DNA from: Phaeocystidibacter marisrubri
GTDB taxonomy: Bacteria; Bacteroidota; Bacteroidia; Flavobacteriales; Schleiferiaceae
Direction of reading: 5' to 3'
Assembly: GCF_008933165.1 (NCBI RefSeq)
Contig: NZ_WBVQ01000001.1
Span: 372,001-436,000 of the forward strand
Length of the DNA: 64,000 nt
The notes under the pieces are model-generated. The model ran no database searches and was not told the DNA's origin. It saw only the letters and a program-made list of their open reading frames with translations. The position numbers and the translations under genes were made by a program. Positions 54,906-64,000 of this stretch are shown here, one piece after another (position 1 is the first letter of the stretch; each line of letters begins with the position of its first letter).

Positions 54906-57900
54906 ATGAAAAAATTGTGTTGGACCTTGAGTTTCCTAGCGTTGGCAACGGTTTCCGCCTTTGCTCAGCTAACAGATTGGGAGCTGTCGTTGACCAAGGT
55001 GTATGATGATGGGAAGGTGCTTTATGATCAACAAATGTATGCTGCGGCTGCAGAACGCTTCGAAGAAGTGATTGATCATTCACCGAATGAAAAAACAGAC
55101 CTTGTGGAGAAAGCGGCTTTTCACCGTGCGATGTGTGCGGTAAAGTTGATGAATAGAGATGCGGAAGATCGCGTGAGTGATTTTCTAGCGGAGCACCCAA
55201 CAAGCTCGTATCGATATGATGCATTGTGGGCAACCGCGGATTATCTCTTCAACCGCAAACGCTACCGCAATGCTTTGGAGTGGTTGGATAAGATGGATGT
55301 TCGTGAAATGCGAGCAAACGATAAAGCCACGTACTATTTCAAGAAGGGGTATTCTCACTTTATGTTGGAACAATCTCCAGAGGCAAAAGCGGCGTTTCGC
55401 GAAATCAAGGATGGCAGCTCTTCGCTGGCGCCTTCTGCAAAGTACTACTATGCACACTTAAATTATGCCGACAGCAACTATGTGACGGCGAAGCGCGAAT
55501 TTGAAGGGCTCAAAGACGATCCTTCTTTTGGGCAGATGGTTCCTTATTACCTTGCTCAAATCTATTATCAAACAGGAGATGACGACCAGCTTTTCGAAGT
55601 GGGTAATCAACTGCTAGACCATGCTACACCTACTCGCAGTGCGGAAATTGCGAAGTTGGTTGCTCAGGCGTATTTCAGAAGAAAGCAATACGTTGAGGCA
55701 CTTCCATACTTGGAAATGTATCGTGAGCGAGATGGTGCGATGCGTCAAAAAGAGCACTATCAATTAGGGGTGTGTTTACATGCTGCTGGTCGATATGCCG
55801 AGGCATTAGAGAGCTTGAACAAGGTAACGGCCAATTCACGTGAGTTGGCTCAACCGGCCTTTTATCTCTTGGCTGATTGTTACCTAAAAGAAGGTCAGAA
55901 GCAAAATGCACTTTCTGCCTTTAAGGCAACTATGGAAGCTCAAGGCGATCCAGCCATTGTAGAGGAAGCTCACTTCAATTATGCCAAGCTCTCGTATGAG
56001 TTGGCGAATCCATTTGACAATGCCATCAATGCACTGTCGAATTTCAAAGAGAAGTATCCGAACTCCATTCACAAGAATGAAGTGAATGAGTTATTGGCCA
56101 ACTTGTACATCACCACCAAAGATTACGAGAATGCCTTGGAAGCCATTGAAGCTACAGGGTTGAGCAGCGTGGTTATGCGTGAAGCCTATCAGAAGGTAGC
56201 CTATTATCGAGGTGTGGAGTTGTACAATGCAACGCAGTGGGGAAGGGCAGCTGAGTCATTTACGATTAGTTTGCGTTACCCTATCAATTCTGCTACCGCT
56301 GCGCTTTCTCACTTCTGGTTGGGCGAGATTCACTACCGAAGAAAGGATTACCAAGCGGCTTTGGATGAATACACGGTATTTCAAAATCAGACAGGAGCGT
56401 ATGGAATGTCGGAGTTCCCGATTTCTCAATACAATGTGGCCTACTCTCACTTTATGATGGAGAAATATGACGCTGCTGCAACGGCGTTCCGCTTATTTGT
56501 GGAGAACCGAAGAGCTGATGCCGCGAGAGTACAAGACGCCAACCTGCGTTTGGGGGATTCGTACTTTATGCAAGGCAGATACGCACAGGCTATACCTAAT
56601 TATACCAAGTATATTTCTGGAAGAGGAAGGGAGTCGGATTACGCTTCATTCCAGCGAGCACTTTCTTATGGGTTGAATGGGCAGAACGAACAGAAGGTAG
56701 CCGAATTGAGACGAATGCTCACCACCTATCCTTCGTCTAATCAAATTGCAGATGCCCGCTACGAATTAGGAGCAACCTTGCTTCGAATGGATAAGAACAG
56801 TGAGGCATTAGAGGTCTTCAACAAGTTCTTGGAGTTGTATCCGAATTCGGTTCAATCCAGAAGAGCCTTGTTGCAAATTGCCATTATTCACCGCAACAAT
56901 AGAGATTACAACAAGTCGATTGATGCCTTCAAGGAAATTGTGGAGCGCTATCCAAGTACAGATGAAGCACGTGAGGCAATCAGCTTTGCTCGAGTAGTGT
57001 ACGATAGAGCAGGTAAGATTGAGGATTACTTGGATTGGGTAGAGTCGATTTCTTTTGTGGATATTCAGAGAGCATCTCTAGATTCTACCGTATACACCTC
57101 GGCCTATGAGAAGTATGGATTGGGTAGTTGTGAAGAAGCTATTCCAGCCTTTGAAACTTACTTGCAGCGTTTTCCTGATGGAATCTTCATGATTAAGGCC
57201 AACAACTACTTAGCAGAATGTGCACTTAAGGCGAACGATATCCGCAAGGCCAGAAAGGCCTATGAGGCAGTAGTTGCCGGACCAGAGAACGATTATTCAG
57301 AAGTTGCTTGGTTGCAGCTCGGCCATTTGGCGATGGCAGATGCTCGATACGATGATGCGATTGCCAACTATAATCAAGTCATTCAATCTGCCCAGAATGC
57401 GGATCGTTATCGCGCGGCCAGTGTAGGGCGAATGAAAGCAGCAGCTGAACTTCAACTGTGGAACCAAGCGGTTAATTATGCTGAAATTACCTTGAAGGAT
57501 CCAAACCTCACGGAGCAAAATAGAAATGCGGGATTGCTGATCCAAGCGAGAGGGTTGTGGAAACTAGATCGATTCGAGGAATCTCGTCGAATTTATGTGG
57601 TGCTTCGCGATTCTGCTACGGGACAAGCACGAGCAGAGGCCAGTTACCATGTAGCCTTGTGGCACTCTATGGAGGGACAATACAAGGAATCGAACGAAGA
57701 GATATTTTGGATGATTGACAACCTTCCTTCGTATCAAAAGTGGAGATATGAAGCCTTGCTCACCTTGGGAGAGAATTACTGGAAACTCGATGATATTTTC
57801 CAAGCTCAATATACGCTCGACTTCATCATTGATGAGAAGTACAATGAAGAAGTGGTACAAAGGGCAAGAGCTCTGAAGGAGAAAATCCAAATAGCGGAAG

Positions 57901-57995
57901 CTAATAAAGAGGCGGGAAAGACGGACACCACCGAGATTCAAATCAACTTGGACGATGTGGAAGATATTGACGAACCTGAAATGAACGACCAATGA
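54906..57995 (+). CDS. Large periplasmic TPR protein
   Basis: 1029 residues. Signal peptide ends VSAFAQ. The rest is a superhelix of TPR/Sel1-like pairs with typical alternation and W-x(n)-G-A-Y positions: examples are MYAAAAERFEEVIDHSPNEK, RYAEALESLNKVTANSREL, KYDAAATAFRLFVENRRADA and YDDAIANYNQVIQSAQNADR. It is similar in type to YbgF/BamD-like TPR proteins. The acidic tail (DTTEIQINLDDVEDIDEPEM) is distinctive. It overlaps the next gene by 4 bases (ATGA), so the two products probably act together at the outer membrane. Confidence 0.8.
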   Translation: MKKLCWTLSFLALATVSAFAQLTDWELSLTKVYDDGKVLYDQQMYAAAAERFEEVIDHSPNEKTDLVEKAAFHRAMCAVKLMNRDAEDRVSDFLAEHPTSSYRYDALWATADYLFNRKRYRNALEWLDKMDVREMRANDKATYYFKKGYSHFMLEQSPEAKAAFREIKDGSSSLAPSAKYYYAHLNYADSNYVTAKREFEGLKDDPSFGQMVPYYLAQIYYQTGDDDQLFEVGNQLLDHATPTRSAEIAKLVAQAYFRRKQYVEALPYLEMYRERDGAMRQKEHYQLGVCLHAAGRYAEALESLNKVTANSRELAQPAFYLLADCYLKEGQKQNALSAFKATMEAQGDPAIVEEAHFNYAKLSYELANPFDNAINALSNFKEKYPNSIHKNEVNELLANLYITTKDYENALEAIEATGLSSVVMREAYQKVAYYRGVELYNATQWGRAAESFTISLRYPINSATAALSHFWLGEIHYRRKDYQAALDEYTVFQNQTGAYGMSEFPISQYNVAYSHFMMEKYDAAATAFRLFVENRRADAARVQDANLRLGDSYFMQGRYAQAIPNYTKYISGRGRESDYASFQRALSYGLNGQNEQKVAELRRMLTTYPSSNQIADARYELGATLLRMDKNSEALEVFNKFLELYPNSVQSRRALLQIAIIHRNNRDYNKSIDAFKEIVERYPSTDEAREAISFARVVYDRAGKIEDYLDWVESISFVDIQRASLDSTVYTSAYEKYGLGSCEEAIPAFETYLQRFPDGIFMIKANNYLAECALKANDIRKARKAYEAVVAGPENDYSEVAWLQLGHLAMADARYDDAIANYNQVIQSAQNADRYRAASVGRMKAAAELQLWNQAVNYAEITLKDPNLTEQNRNAGLLIQARGLWKLDRFEESRRIYVVLRDSATGQARAEASYHVALWHSMEGQYKESNEEIFWMIDNLPSYQKWRYEALLTLGENYWKLDDIFQAQYTLDFIIDEKYNEEVVQRARALKEKIQIAEANKEAGKTDTTEIQINLDDVEDIDEPEMNDQ

Positions 57996-59713
57996 GAATT
58001 GCAGCAAGATTATCAGTTATAGCGACGGTCGTACTGAGTTCTACGGCCTTCGCCCAAGGTCAACCTACGGGTGGAGAAGAGAGCGTGGGCAACGTTGAGG
58101 TGAAAGTATTTGAACGATATGAAGCCACTGTTCGCTCTGCAAACAAGCTGAGTCAGCAACCGAACTACGAGGATACAACTACTAAAAAAATAGAAGTCGA
58201 CTACGATTTCTCTCCCAGGATTGTTCAGACCAAGGTGGAATTGGATCCGATTCCAGCCGCTCAAATTACGACAACAAAGATCGAGCGATTGCCTGAGAAC
58301 ATGGTCAAGCTGGGCATGGGGAACTACACTACTCCAGAGTTTAGCTTGATTCTCGCCAATTCTAGAAGTGTTAGCACATCTTGGTCTTTGGCACTGGATC
58401 ACTTTAGTACTGCAACCGGTGCTTTGCGCGACCGATCGGTGTTCAACGATAACTACACCATGAATAACCAGCTTCGTGCGGGAATAGTGAATGTAAATAC
58501 CCGTTGGCGCTTAAAGGCCGACATCGATCTCAACTTGAGAGACATCAGTTATTATGGAATTGAGAAGATGGCCGGCTTGAATGAAACGCTTACTGATTCT
58601 GATCCTTCTCGCCAGCGTTACTACAAGTATGGGGCGTCTGCTCGCTATGAGCGAACCACCAACCGTGGAAACGATCCGTTTAGAGGTATTGGAGCTCGTT
58701 ACTACTTTTTACACGATCGATACGGGGCGAGTGAGAACTTCGTGAGTGCGATGTCGGATTGGACCATTCCCGCAGGCGACTTAGATCTTTACTTGGGAGT
58801 GGGTGCAGATTATCTCAATTATGCGGCCGACAGTACTTCCACATCTGCCTATGCTATTCGATTCAAGCCACATGTGAGAAAGGAAACCAACGGTATTTAC
58901 TTTACGGTTGGGTTGAACTTAGCGTTTGTGGGTTCCAACATGACTTCAGTAGAGTTCACCCAAGATCAAGCGGTGAATAAACTGTACTTCTTCCCCGATC
59001 TAAAGGCGGAATTGCCTTTGGTAAGAGATGTGTTGAACATCTTTGGTGGATGGGTTGGAGATGTTGATTTGAATGGCCTCGACGTCATCAGTACTCTCAA
59101 TCCTTATATCGCCCCAGGAACCCTCGTTCAACCTACAGGAGTGAATAAGGTATACCTCGGCTTTAGCGGAAGAATTAGTCGCCGTTTTGGATACAACATT
59201 CAAGCGGATTACAATATCTACTCCAACCGAGCACTCTTCTACAGAGATTCAGCAACCTACTTTACAGGATTCGATCCTTACTTAAATGTTGAATATGCGG
59301 ATATGAGTGTATTCTCTCCACGAGTAGAATTGACCTATCATCACCCTTCGGGAATTGAAGTGAGTGCAGATGCATCTGTATTTGCCTACGGAAGAGAAGA
59401 GGAGAAGATCGCCTATCACTTGCCAGACTTCAAAGGGGGGATTCATGCGGCTTACACTTGGAAAGAGAAGATTGTACTGAAAACAGACTTTACGATTACT
59501 GGACCTAGAATTGGTTTTGGTGACAACGAGGATCTTGAGGCCGCTCAAATGCCTACCTTCTATGATTGGAGGCTTTACACAGAGTACCGTTACAACAAAT
59601 TCTTGAGTGCGTACTTGAGTGTCAACAACATACTTAATCAAGATTACGATCTGTGGTATGGATACCCTGCTCAGGGTACACGCTTTATTTTGGGACTTGC
59701 TCTACGATTTTAG
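57992..59713 (+). CDS. Outer-membrane beta-barrel protein (TonB receptor-like barrel without plug)
   Basis: 573 residues. Signal peptide ends STAFAQ. A short N-terminal segment (~25-95) rich in charged residues is followed by about 14-16 amphipathic strands and the terminal FILGLALRF, as in TonB-dependent receptor barrels. No plug motif is seen and the protein is too short for a classical receptor. It overlaps the upstream TPR gene by 4 bases, so it is translationally coupled. The pair may transport or assemble surface components; function is not known. Confidence 0.75.
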   Translation: MRIAARLSVIATVVLSSTAFAQGQPTGGEESVGNVEVKVFERYEATVRSANKLSQQPNYEDTTTKKIEVDYDFSPRIVQTKVELDPIPAAQITTTKIERLPENMVKLGMGNYTTPEFSLILANSRSVSTSWSLALDHFSTATGALRDRSVFNDNYTMNNQLRAGIVNVNTRWRLKADIDLNLRDISYYGIEKMAGLNETLTDSDPSRQRYYKYGASARYERTTNRGNDPFRGIGARYYFLHDRYGASENFVSAMSDWTIPAGDLDLYLGVGADYLNYAADSTSTSAYAIRFKPHVRKETNGIYFTVGLNLAFVGSNMTSVEFTQDQAVNKLYFFPDLKAELPLVRDVLNIFGGWVGDVDLNGLDVISTLNPYIAPGTLVQPTGVNKVYLGFSGRISRRFGYNIQADYNIYSNRALFYRDSATYFTGFDPYLNVEYADMSVFSPRVELTYHHPSGIEVSADASVFAYGREEEKIAYHLPDFKGGIHAAYTWKEKIVLKTDFTITGPRIGFGDNEDLEAAQMPTFYDWRLYTEYRYNKFLSAYLSVNNILNQDYDLWYGYPAQGTRFILGLALRF

Positions 59714-59758
59714 TAGAAAAGTCTATCTGCCTACACTTAGAGCCTTAAAATAGCTCAG

Positions 59759-59779
59759 TGTTGATAAAAATGTTGAAAA
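59759..59779 (+). promoter_or_regulatory. Two DnaA-box-like repeats upstream of gyrB
   Basis: TGTTGATAA at 59759-59767 and TGTTGAAAA at 59771-59779, 12 bases apart. The first differs from the DnaA box TGTGGATAA at one base, the second at two. They lie 90-110 bases before gyrB. Two boxes are too few to call an origin. Confidence 0.3.
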
Positions 59780-59792
59780 ACGCGGTTTTTGG

Positions 59793-61810
<2,018 letters not shown>

Positions 61811-61834
61811 CTTCAGACGTTGAAGCTGAGTAAG

Positions 61835-61864
61835 AACCCCGACGAATTTCGTCGGGGTTTTTTT
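61835..61864 (+). terminator. Intrinsic terminator after gyrB
   Basis: AACCCCGACG with CGTCGGGGTT, AATTT loop and seven T. Very strong. Confidence 0.92.
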
Positions 61865-62051
61865 ATAGGCACGAAGGGAGAACGGAGTATTTCAGATGTA
61901 GAAGCAGGGCGAAGAGCGTGAACATCACCATTCAATACTCCCATTTAGAGGAACTTGCGATAGATTAACGCCCTGTTCACTATTATAAGACCTATCTGTG
62001 ATGTACCTTTACAGTCCCAAAATCAAATTTTCATTTAATACCATATTTCCC

Positions 62052-62978
62052 ATGAAGATTTCTGTGATCGGAGCTGGAAACGTAGGAGCTAGTGTTGCTG
62101 AATACGCTGCTATGAAGGAGCTTGCCGATGAAATCGTATTGCTCGATATCAAAGAAGGTTTTGCAGAAGGTAAGGCGATGGACCTTAACCAATGTGCCAC
62201 TTTGAACGGGTTCAATTCTACTGTTATCGGTTCTACAAACGATTACTCTAAAACAGCAGGTTCATCTGTTGTTGTGATCACTTCTGGTATTCCTCGTAAG
62301 CCAGGTATGACGCGTGAAGAGCTAATTGGTACTAACGCAGGTATCGTTAAGTCGGTTACAGAAAATGTACTCAAGCATTCTCCAGAGGCTATCATTGTGG
62401 TTATTTCTAACCCAATGGATACGATGACTTACCTCGCCGTTAAAACGTCGGGTCTTCCTAAGAACCGCGTGATCGGTATGGGTGGTATTCTTGATAGCGC
62501 ACGCTTCAAGTACCGCTTGTCTGAAGCGATGAACTGCAATCCAAATGATGTACAAGGTGTTGTTATTGCCGGTCACGGTGATACTACTATGCTTCCATTG
62601 ACTCGTTTGGCAACCAAGAACAGTGCCCCAGCTTCTAACTTCCTTTCTGCTGAAGAATTGGAGAAAGTCGCGAAAGAAACGATGGTAGGTGGTGCTACAC
62701 TTACAGGTCTTTTGGGTACTTCGGCTTGGTATGCTCCTGGTGCTGCTGGTGCCGCTTTGGTTGAAGCCATTGTGCGCGACCAAAAGAAGGTCATGCCATG
62801 TTCTGTTTACCTAGAAGGTGAATACGGTCAAACTGATATCTGCCAAGGTGTACCTGTTGTTATTGGTCGCAATGGTTGGGAAGAAATCGTTGACTACAAG
62901 TTGAATGCTGAAGAGCAAGCTCTCTTTGACAAGAGTGCAGAAGCTGTTCGCAACATGAACAACGCTCTAGAGCTCTAA
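62052..62978 (+). CDS. mdh: Malate dehydrogenase (LDH-like type)
   Basis: Oxidises malate to oxaloacetate with NAD in the TCA cycle. 308 residues from the ATG at 62052; the frame opens at 61998 but the enzyme begins MKISVIGAGNVGAS, with the GxGxxG loop at residues 7-12. Substrate loop: SGIPRKPGMTREEL with the Arg pair; catalytic His in VIAGHGDTTMLPL. It belongs to the tetrameric LDH-like MDH group. A box TACCTTTA (one mismatch) lies about 30 bases upstream. The 187 bases between the gyrB terminator and this start hold nothing else. Confidence 0.95.
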   Translation: MKISVIGAGNVGASVAEYAAMKELADEIVLLDIKEGFAEGKAMDLNQCATLNGFNSTVIGSTNDYSKTAGSSVVVITSGIPRKPGMTREELIGTNAGIVKSVTENVLKHSPEAIIVVISNPMDTMTYLAVKTSGLPKNRVIGMGGILDSARFKYRLSEAMNCNPNDVQGVVIAGHGDTTMLPLTRLATKNSAPASNFLSAEELEKVAKETMVGGATLTGLLGTSAWYAPGAAGAALVEAIVRDQKKVMPCSVYLEGEYGQTDICQGVPVVIGRNGWEEIVDYKLNAEEQALFDKSAEAVRNMNNALEL

Positions 62979-62998
62979 AAAGAGCCTAATAGATAAGT

Positions 62999-63028
62999 AA
63001 CCCCGGCGTTAATCGTCGGGGTTTTTTT
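62999..63028 (+). terminator. Intrinsic terminator after mdh
   Basis: AACCCCGGCG with CGTCGGGGTT (one G-T pair), TTAAT loop and seven T. The right half is almost the same as the gyrB terminator. It overlaps the stop codon of the convergent DCC gene by two bases. Confidence 0.9.
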
Positions 63029-63443
63029 ATGGCAAAAATTGAGAACGCCATTCAGGGGGTGGGAGGGGGCAAGCTTCGTACTTGCCAAACCAACGGTAAC
63101 GCACCTTTGCAATTCCGTCATACACCCAATTGCGAAACCCTCTTGGAATGAGGTAGAAGATCTTGGTCAACTGCCAACCTCTTCCAATAATACTAGCACA
63201 GCGAAGTGCGGCATCAGACTGGGTGTAAACCTTCCCATTGTGCAATAGAATGAGAGAATCTAAGCCGGCCAATTCTGGGTGCTTATTTAGAAATGATTGT
63301 GCTGTAACTCCCTGAAGAGGAGCCATCTTGAATTGAACGCGAACATCGCGCTTGAGAATAAAGGATACGGCGCCATTGCACAAAGCACAGTGTCCGTCGT
63401 AAAAAAGAAGAGGCCCTGAGGCCTCTTTCCATTCGTGTGTCAT
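63027..63443 (-). CDS. DCC-type thiol-disulfide oxidoreductase (DUF393)
   Basis: 138 residues. The family motif is FYDGHCALCNGAV, with Cys19 and Cys22 in a C-x-x-C arrangement. LLHNGKVYTQSDAALRCASIIG and YLIPRGFRNWVYDGIAKVRYRWFG (read as two blocks) also fit. These small proteins are predicted thioredoxin-like oxidoreductases; their physiological partner is unknown. The start at 63443 overlaps the stop of the upstream T9SS gene by 4 bases. The first 14 codons contain a terminator-like hairpin (63401-63427). Confidence 0.85.
   Translation of the reverse strand: MTHEWKEASGPLLFYDGHCALCNGAVSFILKRDVRVQFKMAPLQGVTAQSFLNKHPELAGLDSLILLHNGKVYTQSDAALRCASIIGRGWQLTKIFYLIPRGFRNWVYDGIAKVRYRWFGKYEACPLPPPEWRSQFLP
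63401..63427 (-). terminator. Terminator-like hairpin inside the start of the DCC gene
   Basis: On the minus strand: GGCC-containing 8-bp perfect stem (63427-63420 with 63415-63408), TCAG tetraloop, then C and six T (63406-63401). It lies 12 bases after the stop of the T9SS gene, but within codons 6-14 of the DCC gene. Confidence 0.65.
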
Positions 63444-64000
63444 TTTTGTAAGATGATCTTGGCATAGGTGGGGCTACCGTCGATTACCATCTGAAGGATG
63501 TAAACTCCGGTGTTCCATGAAGAGAGATCTAGTTCTCCGGATGGGGAGAATTCACCTCTCGCGTGAACTTTACCATTCAAATCAATGATTTGATAGCCAA
63601 CTCCATCGATGTTCTCTAGGTCTACCACGATTCTTCCCGTTGTTGGGTTCGGATATATGGATGCCTGAGTCAATGTATTGGGTTCGCGAATGCTGATATC
63701 ATACTTTTCCCCTTTCATCAACAATACTCCTCCATTGTTCACGCCTATCAACATCTCAGGAAAACCGTCGAGGTCGAGATCCGCAAAATCGGCATTCATA
63801 TAGCCCCAACCAGAAAGGACCTCTCCTGCGCTAGGCGTCATCGGGCGAATGGTCATTCTCGTATTTGGACGAAGTGTAGATACGGCCTTGTAAGGTTGAG
63901 CACAACCATTTGAAGTGTTGTTGTTGTATCCCGTAATATCACCGTAGGCATTCGCTCCAAAGCCTACATCTGTTGCAGCTACATCATTGTTTACCAAGGG
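63440..64000 (-). CDS. T9SS type A sorting-domain protein (5' end beyond window)
   Basis: The C-terminal ~186 residues of a larger secreted protein; the frame is open to the window edge. An FG-GAP/VCBS-like repeat is present (FADLDLDGFPEMLIGVNNGG), which suggests an integrin-like propeller. The end is a type A sorting domain: ASIYPNPTTGRIVVDLENID, LDLSSWNTGVYILQM and AKIILQK. It is exported by the type IX system and probably surface-attached. It overlaps the DCC gene by 4 bases. Confidence 0.88.
   Translation of the reverse strand, partial: PLVNNDVAATDVGFGANAYGDITGYNNNTSNGCAQPYKAVSTLRPNTRMTIRPMTPSAGEVLSGWGYMNADFADLDLDGFPEMLIGVNNGGVLLMKGEKYDISIREPNTLTQASIYPNPTTGRIVVDLENIDGVGYQIIDLNGKVHARGEFSPSGELDLSSWNTGVYILQMVIDGSPTYAKIILQK

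Overview
The window is a 64 kb piece of a Bacteroidota chromosome, most likely from a marine Flavobacteriales-like organism. The evidence is: type IX secretion (T9SS) sorting domains of type A (17276-18466, 63440-64000) and type B (32807-35248); TonB-dependent receptor barrels; signal peptides that almost all end in Ala/Ser/Gly-Gln; Bacteroidota promoters of the TAnnTTTG type; no Shine-Dalgarno sequences; and gene orders gyrB-mdh and pyrG-yidC. I saw no rRNA, tRNA, CRISPR array, insertion sequence, integrase or phage gene. The genome is compact: many genes overlap by 1-58 bases and two convergent pairs abut with no gap.

Layout. 1-4372: K+ transporter (cut by the window edge), PLP aminotransferase, a small membrane protein, meaB and ybaB. 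4503-9624: an arylsulfatase whose signal peptide is separated from its body by a one-base frameshift, then the two methylmalonyl-CoA mutase subunits, for which MeaB is the chaperone. 9814-11383: three tandem related membrane genes of unknown function, followed by the only long gene-free stretch (11384-11849). 11850-18466: DivIC/FtsB-like protein, glutaminyl cyclase lipoprotein, ABC exporter and several envelope or secreted proteins. 18545-23776: 2OG-Fe(II) oxygenase and SDR pair, rpmH, carB and a DUF4834 protein.

23841-32687 looks like a surface-glycan locus: methyltransferase, two sulfotransferase-like proteins, a GT42/DUF115-like protein, a GT2, a YfhO-type membrane protein and a Wzx-like flippase, followed by a large T9SS type B surface protein. 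35249-46562 is mostly housekeeping (nadC, rlmH, holA, pyrG, yidC) with a methionine-rich lipoprotein, a YihY protein and a TonB-dependent receptor. 46632-54715 holds an Omp28-like lipoprotein, an EEP-fold phosphatase or nuclease, a PAP2 phosphatase, a propeller-like secreted protein, queA, two glycosyltransferases and ftsE. 54906-59713 is a two-gene operon pairing a 1029-residue periplasmic TPR protein with an outer-membrane barrel. gyrB, mdh, a DCC-type thiol protein and a T9SS cargo fragment close the window.

The most interesting signals are: near-uniform Gln at +1 of the predicted signal peptidase I products in a window that also encodes a glutaminyl cyclase; promoter boxes exactly 4 nt before start codons, suggesting leaderless mRNAs; intrinsic terminators buried in the coding sequence of neighbouring genes; the tandem paralogue cluster; and the sulfotransferase-containing glycan locus. 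All functional calls rest on motif recognition; no database search was run.
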